Positions 34,835 through 43,263 of a stretch of 64,000 nucleotides of DNA are shown here, piece after piece. The translations under genes and the position numbers were made by a program. The stretch's first letter is position 1; each line of letters begins with the position of its first letter. The notes under the pieces were generated by a model. The model was not told the origin of the DNA. It saw only the letters and a program-made list of their open reading frames with translations, and searched no databases. The DNA lies in assembly GCF_900142465.1 (NCBI RefSeq), contig NZ_FRAX01000015.1, forward strand, positions 1 through 64,000, given 5' to 3'. Source of the DNA: Fibrobacter sp. UWH6 (GTDB lineage: Bacteria; Fibrobacterota; Fibrobacteria; Fibrobacterales; Fibrobacteraceae).

Positions 34835-35212
34835 CTAGGCCACGGTGAGCTTGCGGGCGGCGGCCTGCTGCTTTTTCACCAGGGAGAATGCCAGGATGCC
34901 GTTTTCCAGGGCGACCTTGATGTTTTCGCAGTCGATATCGTCGGCCAGGCGGAAGCTACGTTCGTAGGTGGTCTTGGTTTCCTTGCGGGTGCGGGAAGCC
35001 TTGACGGTGATGATGTTCTTTTCTACCTGGATGTCGATGTCTTCCTTCTTGACGCCCGGCAGTTCCACTTCCAGCATGAAACCATTCTCGACTTCGTAGT
35101 AGTCTGCCTTGGGAGAGTAGTTGCATTCGCCCTGGGCGTTGGCGGCGTTCAAGCTGTCCAGGAAGTTCTGGATGCCATAGAAAGCGGTGGGGATAACGTT
35201 TGCATTGATCAT
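34835..35212 (-). CDS. small heat shock protein, Hsp20 family
   Basis: A 125-residue alpha-crystallin-type chaperone. The core runs from about 35 to 120: NGFMLEVELPGVKKEDIDIQ, ITVKASR, TYERSFRLADDID, and the conserved ALENGILAFSL near the end. The N-terminal arm is short (about 33 residues) and the C-terminal tail lacks a clear I-x-I motif, having KLTVA instead. It should bind unfolding proteins without ATP. It is a single gene between a terminator and the MATE transporter; no CIRCE or other heat shock operator was identified. Confidence 0.95.
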   Translation of the reverse strand: MINANVIPTAFYGIQNFLDSLNAANAQGECNYSPKADYYEVENGFMLEVELPGVKKEDIDIQVEKNIITVKASRTRKETKTTYERSFRLADDIDCENIKVALENGILAFSLVKKQQAAARKLTVA

Positions 35213-35446
35213 GATTTTACCTCTTTTTTAATTTTTTTGCCCTTCGGCACTCGCCGTGGGTTTCTTTTTGTTTTTACACCCTGCCTATTGCAAAGGCCGT
35301 GCCAACTTTTTAAAAAGCGGTTCTTTTGGGCGAATTTTTTATAGTATGCGTTTTTTGTCTGCGTTCCCCATAAAACTCATTTCATCCCGAAACGTATGGT
35401 GTTTCAACCCTGCAACATCGGTCGTTTAATTTCTAAATTACCCCCT

Positions 35447-36793
35447 ATGCCGCGCAATCTATACGAAGGAAATATCCTAAAGAACATCGGACTTTTCTCG
35501 GTCCCGTTCTTGATTGCGAACTTTTTGCAGACCCTTTACGGCATGGCGGACCTGTTCATTATCGGTCAGTTTACCGATGCGGCGGGGATTACGGCTGTGG
35601 CTGTTGGCAGTCAGGTCATGCATTTCGTGACGGTAATTCTTATTGGGCTTACCATGGGGGCGACGGTCCTTATGGGGCAAGCCGTGGGGGCGAAGCGTCA
35701 TAGGAGCCTTAGCCGGATTCTCGGAAATACGGTGGTGATCTTTGCTGTGGTGGCCATCCTGTTTACGGCGGTGCTCCTGGCGACGGCTCCCCAGATTGTC
35801 TCGTTGCTTTCGACGCCTGCAGAGGCTGTGTCCGGAACAGTCCGTTACCTGGTTATATGTTTTCTGGGCGTTCCCTTTATTACGGCCTATAATGTCATTG
35901 CCGCCGCTTTCCGCGGTCTAGGCGATACCAAGAGCCCCATGTATTTTGTGACGGCTTCCTGCGTGGTGAATATTGCGCTGGATTACCTTTTTGTCGGGCC
36001 TCTGGGAATGGGGCCGACTGGGGCTGCGCTTGCCACGGTGTTTTCCCAGCTGTTCTGTGTGGTCGTTACCCTTGCGGCTATCCGGCTTGAACGGGTACGT
36101 TTTGGGGTGGGGCTGTGCCGACGGGATTTCCGCCTGAACAAGGCGCTTATGTGGTCCTTGCTGAAAATCGGATTCCCCGTGGCCTGCCAGGAAGGCTTTA
36201 TCCAGATTTCGTTCCTGTTTATTACGCTGATTGCCAACTCCCGCGGCCTTGAAATTGCCGCGGCGGTGGGGGTCGTCGAAAAGATAATCTGCTTCCTGTT
36301 TTTGGTGCCGTCGGCCATGCTCTCTACGGTTTCTGCCATTAGCGCCCAGTGCATCGGTGCCGACCGTTATGATCGTGCCCGACAGACGTTGTATTGCGGC
36401 ATCGGTATCGCTGCCGGTTTTGGCCTGGTCTGCGGAATCCTCTTCCAGTTCGTTTCGGAACCGGTCCTTGCCCTATTTACCGATGACCTCCAGGTTGTAA
36501 AGTTTGGGGCCCAGTATCTGCACGCTTACGTTTTTGACTGCATGGTGGCGGGAATTCATTTCTGCTTCAGCGGATACTTCTGTGCCTGCGGGCTTTCGCT
36601 TGTTTCGTTTATTCACAATGCCGTGTCCATTGTGACTCTCAGGGTGCCCGGAGCCTACCTCGCTTCGGTCTGGTATCCGGATACCCTGTTCCCTATGGGA
36701 ATCGCCACTTTGTCGGGGTCCTTCCTATCGGTTGTGATTTGCGTCACAGTCTACGCTTGGTTAGAACGTCGCCGCCGCCAGAAACAGAATTAA
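35447..36793 (+). CDS. MATE family efflux transporter
   Basis: A 448-residue protein with about twelve membrane spans and the two-fold repeat of the MATE family. Recognisable stretches are NILKNIGLFSVPFLIANFLQ, YGMADLFIIGQF, GLGDTKSPMYF, and in the second half KIGFPVACQEGFIQISF. MATE proteins export drugs or metabolites in exchange for sodium ions or protons; the substrate here is unknown. ATG 35447 was chosen because it places the usual short N-terminus before the first span; the frame is open upstream to 35396. The ribosome site is weak. Confidence 0.93.
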   Translation: MPRNLYEGNILKNIGLFSVPFLIANFLQTLYGMADLFIIGQFTDAAGITAVAVGSQVMHFVTVILIGLTMGATVLMGQAVGAKRHRSLSRILGNTVVIFAVVAILFTAVLLATAPQIVSLLSTPAEAVSGTVRYLVICFLGVPFITAYNVIAAAFRGLGDTKSPMYFVTASCVVNIALDYLFVGPLGMGPTGAALATVFSQLFCVVVTLAAIRLERVRFGVGLCRRDFRLNKALMWSLLKIGFPVACQEGFIQISFLFITLIANSRGLEIAAAVGVVEKIICFLFLVPSAMLSTVSAISAQCIGADRYDRARQTLYCGIGIAAGFGLVCGILFQFVSEPVLALFTDDLQVVKFGAQYLHAYVFDCMVAGIHFCFSGYFCACGLSLVSFIHNAVSIVTLRVPGAYLASVWYPDTLFPMGIATLSGSFLSVVICVTVYAWLERRRRQKQN

Positions 36794-36889
36794 AACACAA
36801 AAATTTCCCATTGTGGTAAACGCATTTTTTGCCACGAGATTTTATTTTTATACTTATAAATTGGGTGATTTTTGTTTTGCGGAGTTTTT

Positions 36890-39874
36890 TTGTCTAATTT
36901 CCTGATTGGATATATTGTTGCCTCGCTGTTTATTGCGGTGTTGGATTCTCTCCTGGCCATTGTCTCTTTTAGAAAGGGTGGCGTTCAGGGGAAGGCCTTG
37001 GGTGCGACCTGTGTTGGCTGCGCCTTTGTGGACTTGAGCTATCTGGTTAGCGTTCTTGTTGACGATTACTTCGTATATTCCTGCCTGTCCAGCGTCTATT
37101 TCGTGTGTATCGACATCATGCTGCTCTGCCTCGTGATGTTCATTCGTGATTTTTGCAAGTTTAGGAACTCGGCTGTTGGTAGGGGGCATTTCATGGCCGC
37201 CCATTTCATTATTCTTGTCGATATCATTGTCTTTGCCATTAATCCCTTCTGTGAAATCGCCATAAGCTATGTTCCCCGTGCAACGGAATTCGCCAAGTAC
37301 AGCTATAACATGCATGGCCTTTTCTACGTGCATCTGTTTTTCTGCTACGCCATGGTGGCGACTTGCGTTTACTTCTTGCTTTATAAGTTGGTCAGTGTTC
37401 CCCTGGAATATAAGAGGCAGTTCCTTTATGCCGTCGCAGGTGTAGTTTCCATTGTGGCGATCAATGCCGTATTCCTGTTCCTGCCGGGTCTTTCCAAGTA
37501 CAACTTCCTTGATTATTCCATTCTTGGCTATAGCATTGGCGCCTATGCGTTCTATTGGGCCTGCTTCCAGTATTCTATCAAGGGCATGACAAATCTGTTC
37601 AAGATGAGTGTCTTCGAGAATATCGACCAGGGACTCATGCTGTTTGATTACGAAAACCGTCTGATTCTCTACAACGATATGGTGTATAAGCAGTTCCCTA
37701 GGCTTAAATTTAGGGATATGCTGCCGCTGCGTGAATTCACCGATATGTGCGGCGTGAACATCAAGGACAATTACGAGAATTACGTGGTGCAGTGCTATGC
37801 CGAAACAGATGCCGGCAAGAAGCCTCTGCGTTGCGACTTTAGAACGTTGCGTAATAAGCGTGGCCGCATCATTGGCCGACTGTTCATGTTCTCCAATGCG
37901 GTTCTCGCGACGGATCCTCTGACCGGTTTCCATAACTGGGATGATTTCGTTTTCTATTCCGAAGAAAACAAGGACGTTGCTCGCGGAGACCTGGTTGTTC
38001 TTGCCTGCGACATTATGGGCTTGTCGTTTATTAACGGCTCTAAGGGCCGGCATGCCGGTGACCGTTGCATTAAGGAACTGGCAGACTTGATGCGTAACTA
38101 TTTCCCGGATGATGCCTATTTTGTTCGCGGTCAAGATGCTATTCTCATTGCATTCTGCGCCGGTGGGTCCGAAGAAATAGTTGTTGACTCCTTGAAGGCG
38201 CTGGAAGAAAAGTTTGAACCTAAAATCCAGTATGGTGTCAGCGTATGTAGAAGTTCCGACAATATGCTGGAAGGCATAGGTCTTGCCATAAAGGGACTTA
38301 AGCAGAAAAAACTGCTGTGTAAGGAATCCAACCATTCCGTAATCCTGAATTCCCTGGTGCAGGCCCTGCAGGAAAGTGACAACGATACCGAGGAACATGT
38401 CCGCAGAACTCAGCTGATGGGCGCGGAACTTGGCCGCCGTATCGGCCTGAACGACGTGCAGTTGAGCGACCTTTCCCTGCTGTGCCTCCTGCATGATATT
38501 GGCAAGATCGGTGTTCCCCTTGAAATTTTGAACAAGCCCGGCAAGCTGACTGCCGAAGAATGGGATACTCTGCGAACTCATCCGGTGAAGGGTTATCAGA
38601 TTGCCCAGAGTTCTCCGGAACTTTGCGGTATCGCCGATATGATTTTGCACCATCATGAACGTTGGGATGGTGCCGGTTACCCGGATGGTCTGGCCCGCGA
38701 ATCGATCCCCCTGCTTTCTAGAATTATTGCGGTGGTGGATGCCTTTGATGCCATGGTGAATACCCGTGCCTATCGTAAGGCCCTGCCTCAGGATGTGGCT
38801 ATCGAGGAACTGAAGCGCTGCGCCGGTACTCAGTTCGACCCCAACATTGTTTCTGAATTCATCCAGATGATCGAGGCGCTGCCTTCCAAGGCTTCGGAAG
38901 TGGCCGAGGCGGTTTCCGAAGAAGTCCGTGAAGTGGTCAGGGATGAATTGACTCAAGGTGCAAGTTCTGCCAATTCCTTCCATAGTGTGCATAACCTGCG
39001 CTATGTCCGCTATACCCTGGACGAGCAGAATAACATTATTGATTTTGACAAGGACTTTGAACGTCTAACTGGATTTAGTGCGTTGGATATTCAAAAGAAT
39101 CGCATGAACCAGACGGACTTGCTGCCGCCTGAAGACCGTACCGAATATGTCTGCCAGATTACAGAAGCGCTTGGCAAGAATCCCAGTGCGTTCTTTGAAC
39201 ATCGTATCATGCGTAAGGACGGTTCTGTTATTTACGTGCTGTGCTACGGTCGTCGTTATTTTGATTCTGCCACCAGGTCCGGTCGTGCCGAGGTCATTGT
39301 GGCCGATGTGGCGGACACCTATACTTTGCGTATCATGGCTGACATGGAACGTAACAAGGTTCGCCGTCAGCAGGCTCAGTGGGAAAATGCTTACCGCAGG
39401 GATTCCCTGACCGGCCTGTTGACCCGAAACGCCTTCAAGAGTGATACGGAATTCAAGTTGCTGGAAGGCAAGTGCAAGGTGATGCTGTTGATGCTGGATG
39501 TAGACAAATTCAAGGAATACAACGACACCTATGGCCATGTCGCCGGTGACGAGTTCCTGAATCTTATCGGTCAGACCTTGCTTTCTTCCTTGCGTCGAGA
39601 TGACATTGCCGGACGTATGGGCGGCGATGAATTTGCGGCAGCCCTGTTCTTTAAGAAAGAAAGCTCCGATGAATTTATGTATGAACGCGCCCAGCAGATT
39701 TTCGATAAGATCAACATGACCTTGAAGATGGCTGCAAAGGGAACCAGCCTTTCTATGGGTGCCATTATCTCTAACGAAGAGATGAACACCTTCAATGAAC
39801 TGTATCAGTCTGCTGATAAGCTTCTGTACAAGTCTAAGGAAAACGGTCGTTCCAGACTTTCTGTTCGCCAGTAA
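36890..39874 (+). CDS. multidomain c-di-GMP protein: 7TM-PAS-GGDEF*-HD-GYP-PAS-GGDEF
   Basis: A 994-residue protein. Residues 1-215 hold about seven membrane spans like the 7TM histidine-kinase input. A PAS-like part follows (about 220-325), then a degenerate GGDEF domain (about 335-460; signature site RGQDAIL). HD-GYP (about 490-670) is intact: LLHDIGKIGVPLEIL, LHHHERWDGAGYPDG. A PAS domain (about 705-815) precedes a C-terminal GGDEF (about 830-990) with RMGGDEFAAAL and an RxxD site (RRDD) five residues before it. It therefore should both make and break c-di-GMP. TTG 36890 is preferred: GGAG stands five bases ahead. It abuts the converging tolC-like gene with no spacer. Confidence 0.9.
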   Translation: MSNFLIGYIVASLFIAVLDSLLAIVSFRKGGVQGKALGATCVGCAFVDLSYLVSVLVDDYFVYSCLSSVYFVCIDIMLLCLVMFIRDFCKFRNSAVGRGHFMAAHFIILVDIIVFAINPFCEIAISYVPRATEFAKYSYNMHGLFYVHLFFCYAMVATCVYFLLYKLVSVPLEYKRQFLYAVAGVVSIVAINAVFLFLPGLSKYNFLDYSILGYSIGAYAFYWACFQYSIKGMTNLFKMSVFENIDQGLMLFDYENRLILYNDMVYKQFPRLKFRDMLPLREFTDMCGVNIKDNYENYVVQCYAETDAGKKPLRCDFRTLRNKRGRIIGRLFMFSNAVLATDPLTGFHNWDDFVFYSEENKDVARGDLVVLACDIMGLSFINGSKGRHAGDRCIKELADLMRNYFPDDAYFVRGQDAILIAFCAGGSEEIVVDSLKALEEKFEPKIQYGVSVCRSSDNMLEGIGLAIKGLKQKKLLCKESNHSVILNSLVQALQESDNDTEEHVRRTQLMGAELGRRIGLNDVQLSDLSLLCLLHDIGKIGVPLEILNKPGKLTAEEWDTLRTHPVKGYQIAQSSPELCGIADMILHHHERWDGAGYPDGLARESIPLLSRIIAVVDAFDAMVNTRAYRKALPQDVAIEELKRCAGTQFDPNIVSEFIQMIEALPSKASEVAEAVSEEVREVVRDELTQGASSANSFHSVHNLRYVRYTLDEQNNIIDFDKDFERLTGFSALDIQKNRMNQTDLLPPEDRTEYVCQITEALGKNPSAFFEHRIMRKDGSVIYVLCYGRRYFDSATRSGRAEVIVADVADTYTLRIMADMERNKVRRQQAQWENAYRRDSLTGLLTRNAFKSDTEFKLLEGKCKVMLLMLDVDKFKEYNDTYGHVAGDEFLNLIGQTLLSSLRRDDIAGRMGGDEFAAALFFKKESSDEFMYERAQQIFDKINMTLKMAAKGTSLSMGAIISNEEMNTFNELYQSADKLLYKSKENGRSRLSVRQ

Positions 39875-41176
39875 TTAGTCCAGCTTGCCCTGGTAAAGTT
39901 CCAGGAGCTTGCGGGCCAGAAGGCTTGTGTACTTGGCGTTGGTCAAGGTGACCTTGGCTTTTTCCAAGTTGTTTTTCTGGGAAAGATAATCGGTATAAGT
40001 GAGGGCGCCTGCGTTGCGCTGTTCTTCGGCGACGGCCAGGGCTTCTGTTTCGGCATCGACCTGGAGGCTGGCGGCCTTCCACTGCATATCGGCACTCATG
40101 GCGTTGATGTACAGCTTCTCGATGTTGTTCTCCAGATTTTTTGCGGATTCCTGGAGGGCTACCTGGGAAGAGGCTTCGTTCACCTGGGCCTGCAGCACCT
40201 TGTTTTCGGTGGAGCCGTTATCGATGATGGGAATATTGATGTTCAGGGAAAGCGTGTTTGTCCAGCCTTCCTTCATCTGTTTGCCGTACTGGTCTGACTC
40301 AAAACCTGTAAATCCTGTTGTGGAGCTTGCGCCCAGAGTGACGGTAATGGAGCTATTCTTGCCGGTCACTTCGGTGTTCTTCTTGGCGGCCTTCACGGAA
40401 ATACTGTCTGATTTTAGACCCGGGTTCGCAATACGTGCGTCTGCCTGTAATTGTTCGTAGGGCGGAAGAGCCTCTAGGGAGTCGGGGGTAGAAACGTTAG
40501 CCTCTAGGGCCACCACGTTCATGCTGTCGCTGGCGTCCACTTCCATAAGCTGGCGCAGGGTGGTCTTGGCGGTGCTGACATTCAGCTGGGCGGTCAGCTG
40601 GGAAACTTGTTTCTGCAAAACGCTGGACTGGGACTGGGTCAAATCCTTCTTGGTGACGGAGCCCGCTTCGTACAGCTTACCGTAATTTTCAAATTCGGCT
40701 TGGGCCAGTTCGACGGAGGCGTCGGCGGTGCGCAGGTTTTCCTGGGCGGCCAGCAGGCTCATGTAGGCGTTCAGCACACTTTCTTGAATGGAACGCTCGG
40801 TCTGCTTGGTGGCGAGGACTGTGGCTTCCTTGGACAGCTGAGACGCTTCGGTGTTCAGCTTGGAGGATCCGCCATCCCAGAGGGTATAGGAGCCGGAAAC
40901 GCCTACAGAAAAACGGTAGTGGTCCTGGGGGTGGGCGGCCAGGGGGCGGTCGTAAATGGAGTTGCCGATGCTTGCGCTGACAGTGGGGCCGCCGCTAGCC
41001 TGGGCCTGCCTTACAGAAATGTCGGCGGACTGTTCCCTGAGCTTGGCTGCTTCCAGGGAGAGGCTTGCCTTTTTGGCCTGATCAAGGCATTCTTCGAGGG
41101 TCCATGTGCCGTTTGCTGCCCAGAGCGCGGTTGCACTGGCGATAAATCCGTAGAAAAATGCTTTCGAGTTGATCAT
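39875..41176 (-). CDS. TolC-family outer membrane efflux protein
   Basis: A 433-residue protein with a signal peptide and the two long helical OEP repeats of TolC-type channel proteins: TLEECLDQAKKASLSLEAAK at the start, LNAYMSLLAAQENLRTADA, then in the second half LQAQVNEASSQVALQESAKN and LAVAEEQRNAGALTYTDYL. It forms the outer-membrane duct of type I secretion or RND/ABC efflux. No inner-membrane or adaptor gene is adjacent; the MacB-like pair at 56.5-58.5 kb could in principle use it. Its stop abuts that of the converging c-di-GMP gene. Confidence 0.92.
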   Translation of the reverse strand: MINSKAFFYGFIASATALWAANGTWTLEECLDQAKKASLSLEAAKLREQSADISVRQAQASGGPTVSASIGNSIYDRPLAAHPQDHYRFSVGVSGSYTLWDGGSSKLNTEASQLSKEATVLATKQTERSIQESVLNAYMSLLAAQENLRTADASVELAQAEFENYGKLYEAGSVTKKDLTQSQSSVLQKQVSQLTAQLNVSTAKTTLRQLMEVDASDSMNVVALEANVSTPDSLEALPPYEQLQADARIANPGLKSDSISVKAAKKNTEVTGKNSSITVTLGASSTTGFTGFESDQYGKQMKEGWTNTLSLNINIPIIDNGSTENKVLQAQVNEASSQVALQESAKNLENNIEKLYINAMSADMQWKAASLQVDAETEALAVAEEQRNAGALTYTDYLSQKNNLEKAKVTLTNAKYTSLLARKLLELYQGKLD

Positions 41177-41275
41177 GACCTTTGGATGCCTGAGGTGGCG
41201 GTTTCGTTGCCTCGGGCAATCGTGGCGAACGGCGAATACAAAATAGAAAAAGTGGTGTGGCTATGGTGGCAATAA

Positions 41276-41309
41276 GAAAAAGACCCGGCGTATTGCCAGG
41301 TCTTTTTTC
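41276..41309 (-). terminator. terminator after tRNA-Val
   Basis: On the minus strand AAAAAGACCTGGC-AATAC-GCCGGGTCTTTTT forms a 13-pair stem ending in T-run. It lies directly after the tRNA 3' end. Confidence 0.85.
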
Positions 41310-41311
41310 AG

Positions 41312-41386
41312 TGGACGGTATTGGATTTGAACCAATGACCTCTGCCGTGTGAAAGCAGCGCTCTAAACCAACTGAGCTAACCGTCC
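41312..41386 (-). tRNA. tRNA-Val (anticodon CAC)
   Basis: A 75-base cloverleaf on the minus strand. The acceptor stem GGACGGT/ACCGTCC is perfect; the D arm is GCTC...GAGC; the anticodon arm is CTGCT-TTCACAC-GGCAG, putting CAC at 34-36; the T arm is ATTGG-TTCAAAT-CCAAT; the discriminator is A. CCA is not encoded, so it must be added by nucleotidyltransferase. It reads GTG valine codons. A strong promoter and a terminator flank it closely, so it is a single-gene unit. Confidence 0.95.
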
Positions 41387-41399
41387 GAAGTGTGAGCCA

Positions 41400-41428
41400 A
41401 ATATATAAACAACTTTTGGGGTTGTCAA
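41400..41428 (-). promoter_or_regulatory. sigma-70-type promoter of tRNA-Val
   Basis: On the minus strand TTGACA (41423-41428), a 17-base spacer, and TATATT (41400-41405) stand 13 bases before the tRNA 5' end. This is close to a perfect vegetative promoter and the clearest one in the window. Confidence 0.8.
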
Positions 41429-41448
41429 GGGACAAGATGAGTTTTGCC

Positions 41449-41913
41449 TTACAGGTACTTATCTTCGGCGGCCTTGAGGATGGTCAGGAATTCAGCCGGG
41501 GTCTTGGAGGCAATCAAATCCTTACGGACGCCGCCATCGGCTAGCAGACGGCTGACGGAGGACAGGGCCTTCAGGTGGGGGCCAACGGTGTTGCCCGGGC
41601 TGACAATGAGGATGATCAGGTAGACCGGTTCGCCATCGAAAGAAGCGAAGTCCAGACCGTTTTCGATGGTGGCTGCCACCATGCACATGCGGTCCACGTA
41701 GTCAATCTTGGCGTGGGGTACGGCCAGTCCGCAACCGATACCGGTAGAACGGCTCTGCTCGCGGTTCCATACTGCATCGAAAATTTCGTTGCGGTGATCC
41801 AGTTTGTAGGCACTGCAGAGCGTGTCCACCAGCTCGTTCAGGATAGCTTCCTTGGTGGTGCTGGCGGAATTGATCAAGATGCAATTGTCAACAAATCTTT
41901 CGGAAAGACGCAT
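41449..41913 (-). CDS. PTS EIIA domain protein (PtsN/fructose type)
   Basis: A 154-residue single-domain EIIA of the fructose/mannitol-Ntr superfamily. The active-site histidine is in GCGLAVPHAKIDY near 69, with the family's STGIG just before. PtsN-type proteins usually regulate (nitrogen, potassium, carbon balance) rather than transport, and no EIIB or EIIC lies nearby, so a regulatory role is favoured. A transport role cannot be excluded from this window. Transcription would run toward tRNA-Val. Confidence 0.9.
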   Translation of the reverse strand: MRLSERFVDNCILINSASTTKEAILNELVDTLCSAYKLDHRNEIFDAVWNREQSRSTGIGCGLAVPHAKIDYVDRMCMVAATIENGLDFASFDGEPVYLIILIVSPGNTVGPHLKALSSVSRLLADGGVRKDLIASKTPAEFLTILKAAEDKYL

Positions 41914-42025
41914 ATTGTCCTTAGTCCTTTTGTAAATGTCTATAAATAGATATTTTAGAAAAAAAATCGCATTTGGGGAGTCCCCAAATGCAGATGTAGT
42001 CAGAAAATATTAAAAATTGCCGTTT

Positions 42026-42781
42026 TTAACGTAAAAAAGCCAATAATTCTGTCTGCGAGTTGAGTGCAGTTTCGCTTTCCAGGGCGTTTTTCATGGTCAA
42101 GACATCAATTTGGCCGGGTGCTTCGGCCTTTCCGATGGCGCCGTAGGTCAGATTTGCGCCCTCTTTTAGGCTCCAGAGGCGGCTGACCTTGCCGGTTTCG
42201 CCCATGCCGAAGGCGGCGAAAAGTTCGAATTTCTTGAAATTCTTCTTGATGAACTTGTAGAGGCGGTCGCAGTCGTTTTCGGAATTGCTCATGGCGGCGA
42301 TCTTCAGACCGGGTGCCTTGAACTGCAACAGTTCCTTGGCGTATTCTTCCAGTTCGGCGTCGCTAGGAACCCTTTCGAAGTTGTGTTCCGAAATGAGCAG
42401 CTTGACCCTGCGGAGGGCGGCCATGTCGTGCAGCTTGCTGTAGTTGGCCAGGTAGTCTCGTTCCAGGTCCAGCCATTCGGGGACTTCGGCGGCATCCAGA
42501 ATCTTGCTCCACAGTTCCATGCGGTCTACCACGCGGGCATCGGGGAAGGTGCCGCCGTCGTGCTTGAGACGGATGGTGCCGATCTGCAGCTTGCCGGGAG
42601 CTACCTTGCGGACGCGGGCGGAGAGGCCTGGCCACTGGCTTTCTTCAAAGAAATCGTAACGGATTTCTACGGCGGTGCAGCGGTCAAAATCCTTGCGAAC
42701 CGGATGGTTGGCGTCTTTTTCTGCGGCTTCTAGGGCGGCGGGGCCAATGAGGCCGACAAGATACTTGGTTGAACTGGTCAT
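42026..42781 (-). CDS. aroD: type I 3-dehydroquinate dehydratase
   Basis: A 251-residue class I dehydroquinase, the third step of the shikimate pathway, using a Schiff-base lysine. Visible: the substrate-binding EIRYDFFE near 40, catalytic histidine in LLISEHNFE near 132, and the lysine in LKIAAMSNSEND near 161. The end (YGAIGKAEAPGQID) matches the family's phosphate/carboxylate loop FGAxGxxSAPGQ. No other aro gene adjoins it; the 5' side borders a repeat island. Confidence 0.9.
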   Translation of the reverse strand: MTSSTKYLVGLIGPAALEAAEKDANHPVRKDFDRCTAVEIRYDFFEESQWPGLSARVRKVAPGKLQIGTIRLKHDGGTFPDARVVDRMELWSKILDAAEVPEWLDLERDYLANYSKLHDMAALRRVKLLISEHNFERVPSDAELEEYAKELLQFKAPGLKIAAMSNSENDCDRLYKFIKKNFKKFELFAAFGMGETGKVSRLWSLKEGANLTYGAIGKAEAPGQIDVLTMKNALESETALNSQTELLAFLR

Positions 42782-43180
42782 GGGCGTAAATATAGCAAAG
42801 GAGCGGGGGGAGGGGGCGCCTTTAGTGATGAGCGATGAGTTGTGAGCGGTGAGCTAGATAATCGCGCCGGAGGCGACTTGTTCAGCCATGAGCGTTCAGC
42901 TTTGAGCCATGAGTTTAATAATCGCGTCGGAGGCGCCGGAATTAGGTGTCAGGTATGAGGCAACAGGCTACAGGCGCTTGGCTGTCATCCTGAGCGAAGC
43001 GAAGGATCTAGATATCAGATACCAGATATGAGATACGAGATATGAGTTTTTATAATCGCGTCGGTGGTGCCTATCTTTATAATTTGCAATTCATATCTCG
43101 TAATTCATAATTAAAAACAGTGGGATCCTGAAACGAGTTCAGAATGACACCCTCCCTTCACTGTTCACTATTCACTCCTT
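42782..43180. repeat. repeat island B: modular word-like repeats
   Basis: About 400 non-coding bases made of several repeat modules. ATAATCGCG-type units with CGGAGGCG-like ends occur at 42858-42875, 42918-42935 and 43052-43069. Runs of GAGC/ATGAG words fill 42827-42915. GTCATCCTGAGCG continuing to GGATC is at 42984-43008, and its cousin, a GGGATCCTGAAACGAG core, at 43122-43148. Palindromic arms ATGAGATACGAGATATGAG (43028-43046) and TCATATCTCGTAATTCAT (43091-43108) are shared with island A. The first module recurs inverted at 52335-52352. Confidence 0.85.
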
Positions 43181-43181
43181 T

Positions 43182-43212
43182 TTGACAGTTCTTAAAAATC
43201 TGACGATATATA
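43182..43212 (+). promoter_or_regulatory. possible clpP promoter
   Basis: TTGACA at 43182-43187 is followed by an AT-rich GATATATAAA stretch; GATATA (43205-43210) lies at the ideal 17-base spacing. The clpP start is some 50 bases downstream. Confidence 0.45.
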
Positions 43213-43263
43213 AATTGCTAATATTAACCTTGAACAAAAAGATTGCATTAAAGGATGCTATTT

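Noticed and set aside
36854-38992. A 712-residue open frame on the minus strand
   Set aside because: It lies wholly opposite the multidomain c-di-GMP gene, whose frame shows PAS, HD-GYP and GGDEF motifs. The minus frame has no recognisable domain or ribosome site; it is a codon-bias shadow.
41312-41386. Reading the tRNA as tRNA-Glu from the TTTCAC in its loop
   Set aside because: A five-pair anticodon stem forms only when the loop is TTCACAC, which puts CAC (Val) at the anticodon. The Glu reading breaks the stem.
42782-43180. Possible insertion sequence remnant
   Set aside because: No transposase fragment, terminal repeats or target duplication were found; modules are too short and mixed for an IS end.
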